Origin: Butyrivibrio sp. NC2002
GTDB taxonomy: Bacteria; Bacillota; Clostridia; Lachnospirales; Lachnospiraceae
Length of the DNA: 64,000 nucleotides
NCBI RefSeq assembly: GCF_000702265.1
Contig: NZ_JNKZ01000007.1
Location: forward strand, 1-64,000
Reading direction: 5' to 3'
This document shows positions 44,940 through 53,866 of the stretch, one piece after another; position 1 is the stretch's first letter; each line of letters begins with the position of its first letter. A model generated the notes under the pieces. The model saw only the letters and a list, made by a program, of their open reading frames with translations, was not told where the DNA came from and did no database searches. The position numbers were made by a program, and so were the translations under genes.

Positions 44940-47108
44940 ATGAACAAACCAAATTTTAAAGATTTAAAAAAGCTAATAAAAGCAATAGATGATACTAATG
45001 AAGTATTCAAAAGTATATTTAATGACCGCATATTGCAGGAAAACAATATCAAAGATCTCTGCAATAAGATTGCAGGAATGGAGGCCAAAAAGGCACTTTT
45101 TGATGTTTCCGTGGATGAGCTTAAAAATGCAAAGGCAGGAATAAGAGTTCAGGCACTTGTGGATGCAGGATACGCTAACCTTGGGCAGATAGCAAAGGCA
45201 ACTGACTATGAAATTCAGGCAGTTGATGGTATAGGAGAAAAGCAGACGGAGGCAATACGAAATATTGTAACTGAGTTTGCAAATAGCCTGGCATCCGGAG
45301 TGACGATCCACCTTGATATAGAGGATGGCTCTTATAACGCAGCGGAAAATGCTGCGCTTATTACTGAGCTTGCAAACTACATAAATTGCGAAAAGATAAG
45401 AAAAGATGTTTCGATAGGAGCATCAAATCTCAATACCTTTGCTCAAAATATAAAGGAAAGCAAAATAATCAGAAACAGTGTGCACTGGCTTTTTTCTTCT
45501 CAAGCATCCAAACAGAATACTGCTTCCATGGCTGAAAATATATATGAGTTTTGTAACAGCGATTTCTTTGAGAAAATGCTTCATACCATAGATCTGTATC
45601 AGGAAGCATCTCATACTCCGCAGAGTGTTGCAATAGAGTCATTTAAAAGGAACAGTGCAGATTTCTATGCGCTTTTGGAAAACTTGGGAAATGTAACGGG
45701 AAACAAACCGTTCATTTATGACAGTATTCCCGCTCAGCTTGCAGAAAAGATAAATGAAACAGAATTAAATCTTGATGATTTTAGAGGGACGCTCAGAGCT
45801 TATCAGGCTTTTGGAGCCAAATATGTTTTGCATCAAAAGAAAGTACTTCTTGGCGATGAGATGGGACTTGGAAAAACAATCCAGGCAATTGCTGCCATGT
45901 CACATATACAGACAACAGAACAAAAGAATTGTCATTTTCTCATTGTCTGCCCGGCCAGCGTGCTTATCAACTGGGCGAGGGAGCTAAAGAAATTTAGTAC
46001 GATCGAAGCTTTTGTTCTACATGGGCAGGCACTTGAAGAGGCTTTTCAAAAATGGCGTGAAATTGGTGGCGCCGCCATAACCAATTATGAATCTCTGGGA
46101 AAAATTGTAGATAATATAGATGATCATATGTCGCTTTCAATGCTGATAATAGATGAAGCCCATTATATGAAAAATCCTGATGCAAAAAGAACTATGTACA
46201 TCAGAAGGCTTGATAATGAGTCAGAGAGAATTCTTTTGATGACCGGAACACCTTTGGAGAACAGAGTTGATGAAATGTGTAACCTTATTGATTTTATTCG
46301 CCCGGATATGACAAAAGAGGTAAAATCTCTTGCTAATATCAGCCATCTGCCTCAATTTAAGGAAAAACTCGCTTCTGTTTATATCAGAAGAACAAGACAG
46401 CAGGTCCTTAAAGAACTACCTGAAATCGCACAGGAGCAGGAGTGGTGCAGCCTTACTGAAGAAGATAGAGAAAGCTATAAGGAAGCAATTCTGAGTGGAA
46501 GCTTTCCCGCTATGAGAAGGGTTTCGTTTCTTCAGGAGGATATGAGCACATCATCTAAGTGCACCAGGTTATTGGAACTTCTTGATCAGGCCTCAGATGA
46601 TGGGAGAAAAGTGATCATATATTCATTCTTTAGAGATACATTATCGAAGGTCAGCGCCATTCTGGGAAGCAGATGTATAGGTGTGATCAGCGGTGACACT
46701 AATATGAGCACCAGACAGCTTTTGGTGGATAAGCTTTCTGATGCTCCAGATGGTAGTGTGCTTGTTAGTCAGATAATAGCCGGTGGTGTTGGTCTAAATA
46801 TACAGGCAGCCAGTATCGTTATATTCTGTGAACCGCAGATTAAACCTTCGCTTGAAAGTCAGGCGCTTTCAAGAGTTTACAGAATGGGACAGGTTCGGAA
46901 TGTTCTTGTGTATAGACTACTGTGTCCGGATACGATAGATGATGAGATGATGCTGATCCTGGATGAGAAGCAGCTTGAATTTGATAACTATGCAGATGAA
47001 TCAGTAGTTGCAGGTGCTTTTGACAACATCATGGATAAGGAGTGGATTACCAGGGCAATAGAAAAAGAAAGACAAAAATATTTGCCCATGGTGATAAATG
47101 CTGATTGA
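44940..47108 (+). CDS. SNF2 family DNA-dependent ATPase with HhH N-terminus
   Basis: A 722-residue SNF2 helicase-like protein. Residues about 75-125 contain a helix-hairpin-helix-like DNA-binding segment (LVDAGYANLGQIAKATDYEI, then AVDGIGEKQTEAIR). The SNF2 core follows: GDEMGLGKT (Walker A, about 303), LIIDEAHYMKN (DEAH), LMTGTPLENR, and motif VI QALSRVYRMGQ. The ATG at 44940 is chosen because a TATAAT (44883-44888) lies upstream of it; a GTG at 44871 would be outside such a transcript. No nuclease or methylase partner is adjacent, so it is an orphan. It may remodel protein-DNA complexes or support repair. Confidence 0.88.
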   Translation: MNKPNFKDLKKLIKAIDDTNEVFKSIFNDRILQENNIKDLCNKIAGMEAKKALFDVSVDELKNAKAGIRVQALVDAGYANLGQIAKATDYEIQAVDGIGEKQTEAIRNIVTEFANSLASGVTIHLDIEDGSYNAAENAALITELANYINCEKIRKDVSIGASNLNTFAQNIKESKIIRNSVHWLFSSQASKQNTASMAENIYEFCNSDFFEKMLHTIDLYQEASHTPQSVAIESFKRNSADFYALLENLGNVTGNKPFIYDSIPAQLAEKINETELNLDDFRGTLRAYQAFGAKYVLHQKKVLLGDEMGLGKTIQAIAAMSHIQTTEQKNCHFLIVCPASVLINWARELKKFSTIEAFVLHGQALEEAFQKWREIGGAAITNYESLGKIVDNIDDHMSLSMLIIDEAHYMKNPDAKRTMYIRRLDNESERILLMTGTPLENRVDEMCNLIDFIRPDMTKEVKSLANISHLPQFKEKLASVYIRRTRQQVLKELPEIAQEQEWCSLTEEDRESYKEAILSGSFPAMRRVSFLQEDMSTSSKCTRLLELLDQASDDGRKVIIYSFFRDTLSKVSAILGSRCIGVISGDTNMSTRQLLVDKLSDAPDGSVLVSQIIAGGVGLNIQAASIVIFCEPQIKPSLESQALSRVYRMGQVRNVLVYRLLCPDTIDDEMMLILDEKQLEFDNYADESVVAGAFDNIMDKEWITRAIEKERQKYLPMVINAD

Positions 47109-47206
47109 AAATGTGCAGTGTATTTTAGACCTTCTATTTCTGATTATGTATAAGCAATAAAAATATTTATAGTGCAAAAAGACATTATGGTGTATTATTT
47201 TAAATT

Positions 47207-47821
47207 ATGAATAATTTGATAATCTTTTTCATTAACTCAACTCTACTTGGCGTAGGCCTTGCGATGGATGCATTTTCGGTTTCTGTTGCAAATGCACTTT
47301 CTGAGCCGGCAATGAAGCTTTCACGAAAGAGACTTGTTGCAGGGACTTTTGCCTTCTTTCAGTTTTTGATGCCGCTTATTGGCTGGATGTGCGTTGTAGG
47401 CGCTGCATCTGCATTTGCTGAGTTCCAGAAATTCATTCCGTGGATTGCTCTTATCCTTTTATTATTTATCGGTGGAAAAATGCTTAAGGAGGGCATTTTT
47501 GAGCAGAATAAGGTTGCAGCAGATGAACTGGAAAATGAAATTGAATCCGGAAAAATCTCAACAAAAATGCTTATGGTTCAGGGAATTGCCACATCTATAG
47601 ATGCACTTTCCGTTGGATTTACAATATCCGATCACACATTTAAGATGGCTTTTTTTGCCTGCCTTATAATCGCTGTTGTGACCTACTTTATATGCAGACT
47701 GGGTCTTAAGATAGGGGCAAAATTCGGACTAAAACTTGCAGGAAGGGCGACAATAATTGGTGGTATAATACTAATCGGAATAGGTATCGAAATATTTGTA
47801 CGCGGTATCTTCGGAATCTGA
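47207..47821 (+). CDS. mntP: Manganese efflux pump MntP
   Basis: A 204-residue membrane protein with six helices and the DUF204/MntP motifs GVGLAMDAFSVSVANAL and GIATSIDALSVGFT. The paired Asp residues are needed for Mn export in the family. There is no visible Shine-Dalgarno site before the ATG (TTATTTTAAATT). No yybP-ykoY (Mn) riboswitch fits in the 98-nt gap. With the CDF pair nearby it forms a small metal-efflux neighbourhood, though the genes are not in one operon. Confidence 0.93.
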   Translation: MNNLIIFFINSTLLGVGLAMDAFSVSVANALSEPAMKLSRKRLVAGTFAFFQFLMPLIGWMCVVGAASAFAEFQKFIPWIALILLLFIGGKMLKEGIFEQNKVAADELENEIESGKISTKMLMVQGIATSIDALSVGFTISDHTFKMAFFACLIIAVVTYFICRLGLKIGAKFGLKLAGRATIIGGIILIGIGIEIFVRGIFGI

Positions 47822-47860
47822 TAACACTTTTGATTTTTCTAACAATATGAGAGGTCCCAA

Positions 47861-48469
47861 ATGATCAATGTAAAAAAGATAGAACAGCTTACGCAGAATA
47901 AATTTGTCAACCTTTTTCATTTTTCAGGTGAAAATAAAAAGGGACATAAATCCAACTATTTTGTTGCATCAAGGGCAAAGAGCGAGGATGAGCTAAAGGC
48001 CGTAACAAGGAAGGATACTCCGGACGGTGTTTCAATCTATGCTTTATACGGAGAGAAGAAAGATAAAGTTGTGCTTATCAGACAGTACAGATATCCTATT
48101 GACGATTTTATCTATGAGTTCCCGGCAGGACTTTGCGAAAAGGGAGAGGACTTTAAGGAAGCTGCAATAAGAGAACTTCACGAGGAAACAGGCCTTGTAT
48201 TTACACCTCTTGATGTTGACCCCATGTTTGAAAAACCAAGATATACCACAGTTGGAATGACGGATGAATCCGTTGCCAAGGTTTATGGCTATGCAGAGGG
48301 AAATATCAGCGACAAATATCAGGAATCAAGTGAAGAAATCGAAGTAGTGATCGCAGACAAGGATGAGATCAGAAGGATATTAAAAGAAGAAAAAGTTGCT
48401 GTTACAGCAGCTTATCAGCTCATGCATTTTCTTTCAGATGATGAGCCTTTTGACTTTTTGAATATCTGA
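47861..48469 (+). CDS. NUDIX hydrolase (ADP-ribose pyrophosphatase-like)
   Basis: A 202-residue NUDIX protein. The catalytic NUDIX box reads GLCEKGEDFKEAAIRELHEE plus TGL (Gx5Ex7REUxEExGU fits). The upstream VVLIRQYRYPIDDFIYEFPA is the hallmark of ADP-ribose or nucleotide-sugar pyrophosphatases. GAGAGG precedes the ATG. The family A leader copy 2 begins 22 nt after its stop with no terminator between, so the downstream gene could also be reached by read-through. Confidence 0.92.
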   Translation: MINVKKIEQLTQNKFVNLFHFSGENKKGHKSNYFVASRAKSEDELKAVTRKDTPDGVSIYALYGEKKDKVVLIRQYRYPIDDFIYEFPAGLCEKGEDFKEAAIRELHEETGLVFTPLDVDPMFEKPRYTTVGMTDESVAKVYGYAEGNISDKYQESSEEIEVVIADKDEIRRILKEEKVAVTAAYQLMHFLSDDEPFDFLNI

Positions 48470-48491
48470 TCTTTTTATAAATTTCTGACAT

Positions 48492-48588
48492 AAGGGAGGA
48501 ACCATCATGACGAAGTCATGATTTGGAATGGTTCCGACCGATAGGGCAGGATTGCGGAGCAATCGTGCCAATACATAATATACGAGGA
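48492..48588 (+). repeat. Family A structured leader, copy 2 (upstream of the yggS homologue)
   Basis: Identical over all 97 bases to 11417-11513. The same two hairpins form (outer stem 48498-48505 / 48528-48535; second hairpin 48545-48569), and its 3' ACGAGGA is the ribosome site of the YggS-type gene, whose ATG is 12 nt later. The flanks on both sides are unrelated to copy 1, so the unit boundary is sharp. Confidence 0.85.
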
Positions 48589-48600
48589 GAGAATGCTTAA

Positions 48601-49284
48601 ATGTCCATCAGGGAAAACCTTATAAACGTTGAAGAGAAAATTACCAAAGCCTGCGAAAGAGCAGGCAGAGATAGAAGCGAAGTTACACTTATTGCTGTGA
48701 GCAAAACCAAGCCGGTATCTGATCTTGAGGAGGCAATGCGCTGCGGCATTACTATATTTGGCGAAAACAAGGTTCAGGAGATCCGCGATAAATCCGAGGC
48801 GATAAAAGAACCTGTAAGCTTTCATATGATAGGACATCTCCAGACAAACAAAGTTAAATATCTTCCGGGAAAAGTTGTCATGATACATTCTGTAGACAAG
48901 ATAAGTCTTGCGGAGGAGATTGAAAAACAGTTTGCTAAAACAGATTCTGTAATAGATGTTCTGTGCGAAGTAAACATGGCAGGAGAGGATACTAAATTTG
49001 GCCTTGCACCTGATGAAGTATTTTCCTTTGTAAGAGAGATAGCAAAGCTTTCCCACTTAAGAGTAAGAGGTCTTATGACCATAGCACCCTTCACAGAAGA
49101 TCCGGAGAGCAACAGGCAATATTTCAGAGCTCTTAGGGAGATGAAGGATAAGCTTGCTCTTGAAAACATTCCGGGAACTAAGATAGATACACTTTCTATG
49201 GGAATGACCGGAGACTACGAGGTAGCAATTGAAGAAGGTGCAACCTTTGTCAGAGTCGGAACAGGCATTTTCGGCGCAAGATAA
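48601..49284 (+). CDS. YggS family PLP-binding protein (PLPBP)
   Basis: A 227-residue single-barrel PLP protein that maintains PLP homeostasis and amino-acid balance without a known catalytic role. The PLP Lys is in LIAVSKTKP (residue about 37). FGENKVQEI, FHMIGHLQTNKVK and the phosphate-binding end SMGMTGDYEVAIEEG are diagnostic. It carries the same leader as ung. In many Firmicutes the homologue sits before sepF; here a small unknown gene follows. Confidence 0.95.
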   Translation: MSIRENLINVEEKITKACERAGRDRSEVTLIAVSKTKPVSDLEEAMRCGITIFGENKVQEIRDKSEAIKEPVSFHMIGHLQTNKVKYLPGKVVMIHSVDKISLAEEIEKQFAKTDSVIDVLCEVNMAGEDTKFGLAPDEVFSFVREIAKLSHLRVRGLMTIAPFTEDPESNRQYFRALREMKDKLALENIPGTKIDTLSMGMTGDYEVAIEEGATFVRVGTGIFGAR

Positions 49285-49404
49285 CTCTTCTTCTCATCAG
49301 TTTATTTTCTTTTCATAATCGTTTTCTTGCTAATTTTAGAGATAATATTTAGAATAGAAGTAGGGGCTGAGTTAGCCGTAATTTTTCTTGAAGGGATTTA
49401 TCTG

Positions 49405-49677
49405 ATGCAGAGAACCATGATGCTCAATAAAAACTTCACATTGGATCAGATCAATCACTTGATAGATACGGGGCATATCTTTGTTGCGCCCCTTGGTCTA
49501 AATAGTACGGCATATATTGTTATTAACCACAAACCTTTTATGGTGGTTGTGACCGATGTGTCGATGTTTGCCATCCAGCTTTCCGGTTCCTGGTACGCTT
49601 GGGACGAGCTTGAAAAGATGGGCGGCGTCTATGCATCAGAATTCGATGCACTAAAAGCAGTTGCAAACGGGGTATAA
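49405..49677 (+). CDS. Small protein of unknown function (90 residues)
   Basis: The ATG at 49405 follows AAGGGA at suitable distance; longer in-frame starts read into non-coding sequence. The protein is compact and mixed alpha/beta: MLNKNFTLDQINHLIDTGHI, then VAPLGLNSTAYIVINHKPFM, and a Trp-rich GSWYAWDELEKMGG. No signal peptide or metal motif. I do not recognise a family. A bidirectional terminator follows at 49749. Confidence 0.7.
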   Translation: MQRTMMLNKNFTLDQINHLIDTGHIFVAPLGLNSTAYIVINHKPFMVVVTDVSMFAIQLSGSWYAWDELEKMGGVYASEFDALKAVANGV

Positions 49678-49748
49678 ACATATAAAGGATGAAAATGGCA
49701 ACGATACTTCAAAAGGCGTTACTGTTAAGTAAATAATGAGCAAAAATA

Positions 49749-49791
49749 GGAGCTGTAAAAATGATTTCTCGTTTTTACAGCTCCATTTTTT
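49749..49791. terminator. Bidirectional terminator
   Basis: GGAGCTGTAAAAA (49749-49761) and TTTTTACAGCTCC (49772-49784) form a perfect 13-bp stem, with T runs on both strands. It separates the 90-residue gene from the convergent diguanylate cyclase. Confidence 0.9.
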
Positions 49792-50938
49792 ACGTTCTGT
49801 TGTGTTTCATATGATATAGATCTGTGTCTGCTCTGGCTATTAGTGATGGGATAGGAACGGGAGCAGAGTAGTCAAATTCGGCAATTCCTACGCATACCGA
49901 TAAGTTGTAGGGAGCGCCGGCTTTTTCGTTTAGCATTTTTACATTTGCTCTTATTTTTTCGGAGAGCCAGTTTATCTCGCCCTTGTATTCAGCTTCTGCG
50001 ATAACTATGAACTCATCACCACCAAAGCGGGATACAAAGAAACGGTTTCTGTGGGCCTGGCAGGCTTCCTTCATGGCAGTGGCAACTCTAATAAGAGCCT
50101 TGTCGCCTTCTATATGACCATATCTGTCATTTATCTCCTTGAAGTGATCAACGTCAACAATCATGAGATAGAGAGACAGTCCCGGTGTCTGTGTATGCAT
50201 CTTCTTTAAGAGATAGCGCTGCATCTGATTTCTGTTGTTTACCTGAGTCAGTGAATCCATGGAGATCAGATTTTCCATAGCTGTAAGGTAGACAAGTAAA
50301 ACAGATATCGTTGCGCCGTAGCAAAGGATCGGAACATAGATAAATACTGTCTGTAGTACACCTGTTACCAAAGGAAGCAACGGAAAAATTCCGATCACAA
50401 GGTAGAGCTCATGATCATAATATTTGTCCTCATTAAACGCTCTGTAGAAAGCTTTTCCTGCGGCAATTAGCATATAAACAACAGGAATACATACTAAAAT
50501 CCCGTAAAGCGGACCATACTGGATACGATTCTGATCATCAAAATAAAATACAACGCCTGAAAAAACAGCGGAGATGATCATGATGATCGCAATAAGTACA
50601 GGAATTGCTACAAGGAGTCTTCCTTTTGAAGTCATGACAAGACTGTTCTTCTGGATCATCTCGCAATATACGTACCAGAAATAACTGGAGCATACTATAA
50701 GAATATACGGAACAATGGTTGAAAAATACATGATCTCTTCTGATCTGGGAATTATTCCGAATTCCAAAAGTACCCACATTGAGTCGGTAAAAAAGTAAGA
50801 CATTAAAACTATAATTAGACTTCGCAGAACTATTGTGGAAGTCTGACGATCGATGCCCTGATTTATTTTAAAAAGTAACAGACCGATTATAACAAAACAA
50901 GCAAGATTAGCCTGAACATAATAAAATGCTTCGCTCAC
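49790..50938 (-). CDS. Membrane-bound diguanylate cyclase (GGDEF)
   Basis: A 382-residue protein with seven or so N-terminal membrane helices (about 1-215) and a cytoplasmic GGDEF domain (about 220-382) that makes c-di-GMP from two GTP. The active site is intact, RFGGDEF. The inhibitory I-site RxxD reads RNRF, so product feedback is probably absent. GTG at 50938 is taken as start because GGGGG sits 6 nt upstream; an ATG at 51007 is in frame but has no site. The sensor ligand is unknown. Confidence 0.9.
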   Translation of the reverse strand: MSEAFYYVQANLACFVIIGLLLFKINQGIDRQTSTIVLRSLIIVLMSYFFTDSMWVLLEFGIIPRSEEIMYFSTIVPYILIVCSSYFWYVYCEMIQKNSLVMTSKGRLLVAIPVLIAIIMIISAVFSGVVFYFDDQNRIQYGPLYGILVCIPVVYMLIAAGKAFYRAFNEDKYYDHELYLVIGIFPLLPLVTGVLQTVFIYVPILCYGATISVLLVYLTAMENLISMDSLTQVNNRNQMQRYLLKKMHTQTPGLSLYLMIVDVDHFKEINDRYGHIEGDKALIRVATAMKEACQAHRNRFFVSRFGGDEFIVIAEAEYKGEINWLSEKIRANVKMLNEKAGAPYNLSVCVGIAEFDYSAPVPIPSLIARADTDLYHMKHNRT

Positions 50939-51167
50939 TTTGAACCCCCAAAATGTTACTGATCGCACGGGACGACTAAAAAATATTGTAGCATGAAATC
51001 TAAGCATTGGACGACATTTTAAAATAATTTATTTTTTTTTAATCATTTTTTTCGAAGAATGTAAAAATAGAGTTAAATTATAAAAATGACTTAAAATGAT
51101 GTATAATTAATTAGTTAAAAGTTTTGTTAATTTAACTATATTTTTTTTTATGCAGAAAGGGGAAGCC

Positions 51168-53846
51168 ATGCAGATTTATGTTTCACAAAGCGTAGTTCGA
51201 AGTGGCGACGGAAGTAGAAATCACCCATTCAGGTCAATTCAGGAAGCCGCCAACATTGCCATGCCCGGAGATGTAGTTATTGTTGCACCGGGAATATACA
51301 GGGAGTCTGTTCACCCTGTAAACAGCGGAACCAAGGATGCTCCGATAACTTATTGCACTACGATACCGCAAGGTGCGATCATTACAGGTGCTGAGGAGAT
51401 AAAGGGCTGGGAAACTTTCAAGGGCAATGTATATAAGGTAAATATACCTAACAGTATTTTCGGTAATTACAATCCCTTCACAACACTTGTTTCGGGAGAC
51501 TGGTATTTTGGTACAAATCCCGTTCATACAGCAGACGTTTATTTAAACGGCAAATCTATGTATGAAACTTTTTCTCTTGAGAGTGTAGAGAATCCTGTAA
51601 AAAGGGAAAACTCCTGGGAAAAAGAAGCATCAGCCTATGTCTGGTTTGCTGCGCAGGAGAATGATGACACCGTGCTGTTTGCCAATTTCGGAGGCAAGGA
51701 TCCAAATGAAGAAAATGTGGAAATAAGTGTCAGAAGAAACTGTTTTATGCCGCTTGAAGACCACATCGATTACATTACTGTTTCAGGATTTGCATTGAAA
51801 CAGGCAGCTACAAACTGGGCTCCGCCCACAGCTTATCAGGACGGACTAATTGGTCCTCACTGGTCAAAGGGCTGGATAATCGAAGATTGCGAGATATCTG
51901 AGTCCAAGTGCGCGGGAATATCTCTCGGAAAATATCTTCAGGGACAAAATGAAAACAAGTGGAGCAGAACTCTGATAAAAGACGGAACGCAGACACAGAG
52001 GGATGCTGTATGCGAAGCTGTAAATGATGGATGGGATAAGGAAACTATAGGTTCCCATATAATCAGAAGGTGCGAGATACATGACTGCGGACAGGCGGGA
52101 ATAGTAGGGCATCTTGGCGGAGCATTCTCCGTAATTGAAGATAATCATATATTCAGGATAAATAACAAACAGGATATTGAAGGTGCCGAGATAGGCGGTA
52201 TAAAGCTCCATGCGGCAATAGACACAGTGATCAGAAGAAACCATATCCATCACTGCACAAGAGGTCTGTGGCTTGATTGGGAGGCACAGGGAACAAGAGT
52301 TACAAACAACTTTTTCCATGACAACACTCCGCCTGAGGGTTGTCATATAAGCGGAGGCTTAAGCCTCGGAGAGGATCTGTTTGTTGAAGTATCTCATGGA
52401 CCTACGTTGATAGATCATAATATTTTCCTCTCTGATATCGCATGCAGGCTCAGTACGCAGGGTATAGCACTTGTACATAATCTTATAAACGGATCGTTTT
52501 CATTTGTCGGAAGCGGATGCGATAACGGAAGCGTAAGATTCCAGAGCTGCAGGTATACGCCATATCATGTTAAGCACTCGACAAAGATTGCGGGCTTTAT
52601 GACTATACTTCATGGCGATGCAAGATTTTACAATAATATCTTTGTTCAAAAAGAAGTTAAGCAGAATATAAGAGATTATGTCACAGCGATGCACATGGAT
52701 TCGTTAAATGAATATAATCTTATCTGCGGAACAAAGCCCTATGACGGATATCCCACTGAGGGTGCGTATTTTGCAAGACTTGCCAATCCGCCAAAGGAAT
52801 ATGATGAAAACTTTAATGACAGATTTTACGATCATCTGCCTGTTTATACAGGTGGCAACGCATACTTTAACGGAGCAATGCCATGTGATACCGAGATTAA
52901 TCCGTACATAGAACAGAATCATTCTGTTAAAATATTTGTATCTGAAGAGGATGGACATTACAGGCTGCATACCAATCTGTACGAATATCTGCCGAGGAAT
53001 ATCGCACGTCCTGTATCTACCAAGGTTTTGGGCAGTGCTTTTGAGAGTGAGCAGCGTTTTGAAAATCCGGACGGAACAGATATAATCTTTGATATGGACT
53101 ACTTTGGTAGAAAACGCGGAATACATCCTCTTGCCGGTCCTTTTGAAGAAGGTGCGGCAGACAGATTTACCGTTTCAATGCCTACTATGAGTGAGAGAAG
53201 CCTTTATTATCGTCAAAGTTCAAGGCTTGAGGGAAAAGAGAGAAGAAGGATATCCGACACTCATACCGAAGTCGAAAAAGAGGCACCTTTCTTTGATCCG
53301 GAAGATGCAAAGGGTCCCGATAACGACGACTCCTGGAGTATTCCGGAGAGTGAGACGGTTTACAAGGTTCAGGCCAATGTGACTATGACAGGATGCGAAG
53401 ATGTATCATTTCCGTACAATGGCACGCTTTTCCAGGTGCAGGATATTTTTGTAAAGGGAAATACCGCATGGCTTCGTGATCTGAAAACGCAGAGGCTTAT
53501 TGAAGTTGATTGCGAATATGGAATTTATTCCGAAAAAACAAAATGGAGTGTAAGCTCGCTTCAGACTATTGATGCGTCTTCAGATAATAACGTCGGAGGC
53601 CTTGTTCAGACAGTGGGAACGCTTCTGTGCGTTCTTAGTAAGAGCATGACTCATGATCCTGTCGATGCATGCAAGACCATAAGCGAACGTGTAAACAGAG
53701 CGCTTGAGCCCAGAATAACGATGAGGCTTACACCTAAATATCTTAAATTTATACAGGAGAAAAAATTCATCTCGCTGGAGGATGTAATTTACAGAGTAAA
53801 GACATCTCCGATTGAGCCGGTCACTGAAACAGTTGAAAATCTGTGA
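51168..53846 (+). CDS. GH120-type beta-xylosidase with C-terminal extension
   Basis: An 892-residue right-handed beta-helix protein. Residues 1-670 closely match the GH120 beta-xylosidase of Thermoanaerobacterium (XylC), including WAPPTA, GWIIEDCEISESKCAGISLG and IVGHLGG. The proposed catalytic Asp is in GLWLDWEAQGTR and the acid/base Glu in LFVEVSHGP. There is no signal peptide, so it should act on imported xylo-oligosaccharides. The last 220 residues are not part of the reference enzyme, contain no motif I know, and begin with a charged linker. The ATG at 51168 follows AAGGGGA. It starts a four-gene run. Confidence 0.88.
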   Translation: MQIYVSQSVVRSGDGSRNHPFRSIQEAANIAMPGDVVIVAPGIYRESVHPVNSGTKDAPITYCTTIPQGAIITGAEEIKGWETFKGNVYKVNIPNSIFGNYNPFTTLVSGDWYFGTNPVHTADVYLNGKSMYETFSLESVENPVKRENSWEKEASAYVWFAAQENDDTVLFANFGGKDPNEENVEISVRRNCFMPLEDHIDYITVSGFALKQAATNWAPPTAYQDGLIGPHWSKGWIIEDCEISESKCAGISLGKYLQGQNENKWSRTLIKDGTQTQRDAVCEAVNDGWDKETIGSHIIRRCEIHDCGQAGIVGHLGGAFSVIEDNHIFRINNKQDIEGAEIGGIKLHAAIDTVIRRNHIHHCTRGLWLDWEAQGTRVTNNFFHDNTPPEGCHISGGLSLGEDLFVEVSHGPTLIDHNIFLSDIACRLSTQGIALVHNLINGSFSFVGSGCDNGSVRFQSCRYTPYHVKHSTKIAGFMTILHGDARFYNNIFVQKEVKQNIRDYVTAMHMDSLNEYNLICGTKPYDGYPTEGAYFARLANPPKEYDENFNDRFYDHLPVYTGGNAYFNGAMPCDTEINPYIEQNHSVKIFVSEEDGHYRLHTNLYEYLPRNIARPVSTKVLGSAFESEQRFENPDGTDIIFDMDYFGRKRGIHPLAGPFEEGAADRFTVSMPTMSERSLYYRQSSRLEGKERRRISDTHTEVEKEAPFFDPEDAKGPDNDDSWSIPESETVYKVQANVTMTGCEDVSFPYNGTLFQVQDIFVKGNTAWLRDLKTQRLIEVDCEYGIYSEKTKWSVSSLQTIDASSDNNVGGLVQTVGTLLCVLSKSMTHDPVDACKTISERVNRALEPRITMRLTPKYLKFIQEKKFISLEDVIYRVKTSPIEPVTETVENL

Positions 53847-53866
53847 CCATTCGAATAATAGTAATA

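Noticed and set aside
47109..47206. yybP-ykoY (Mn) riboswitch before mntP
   Set aside because: The gap is only 98 nt and lacks the conserved loops; mntP is otherwise unremarkable.
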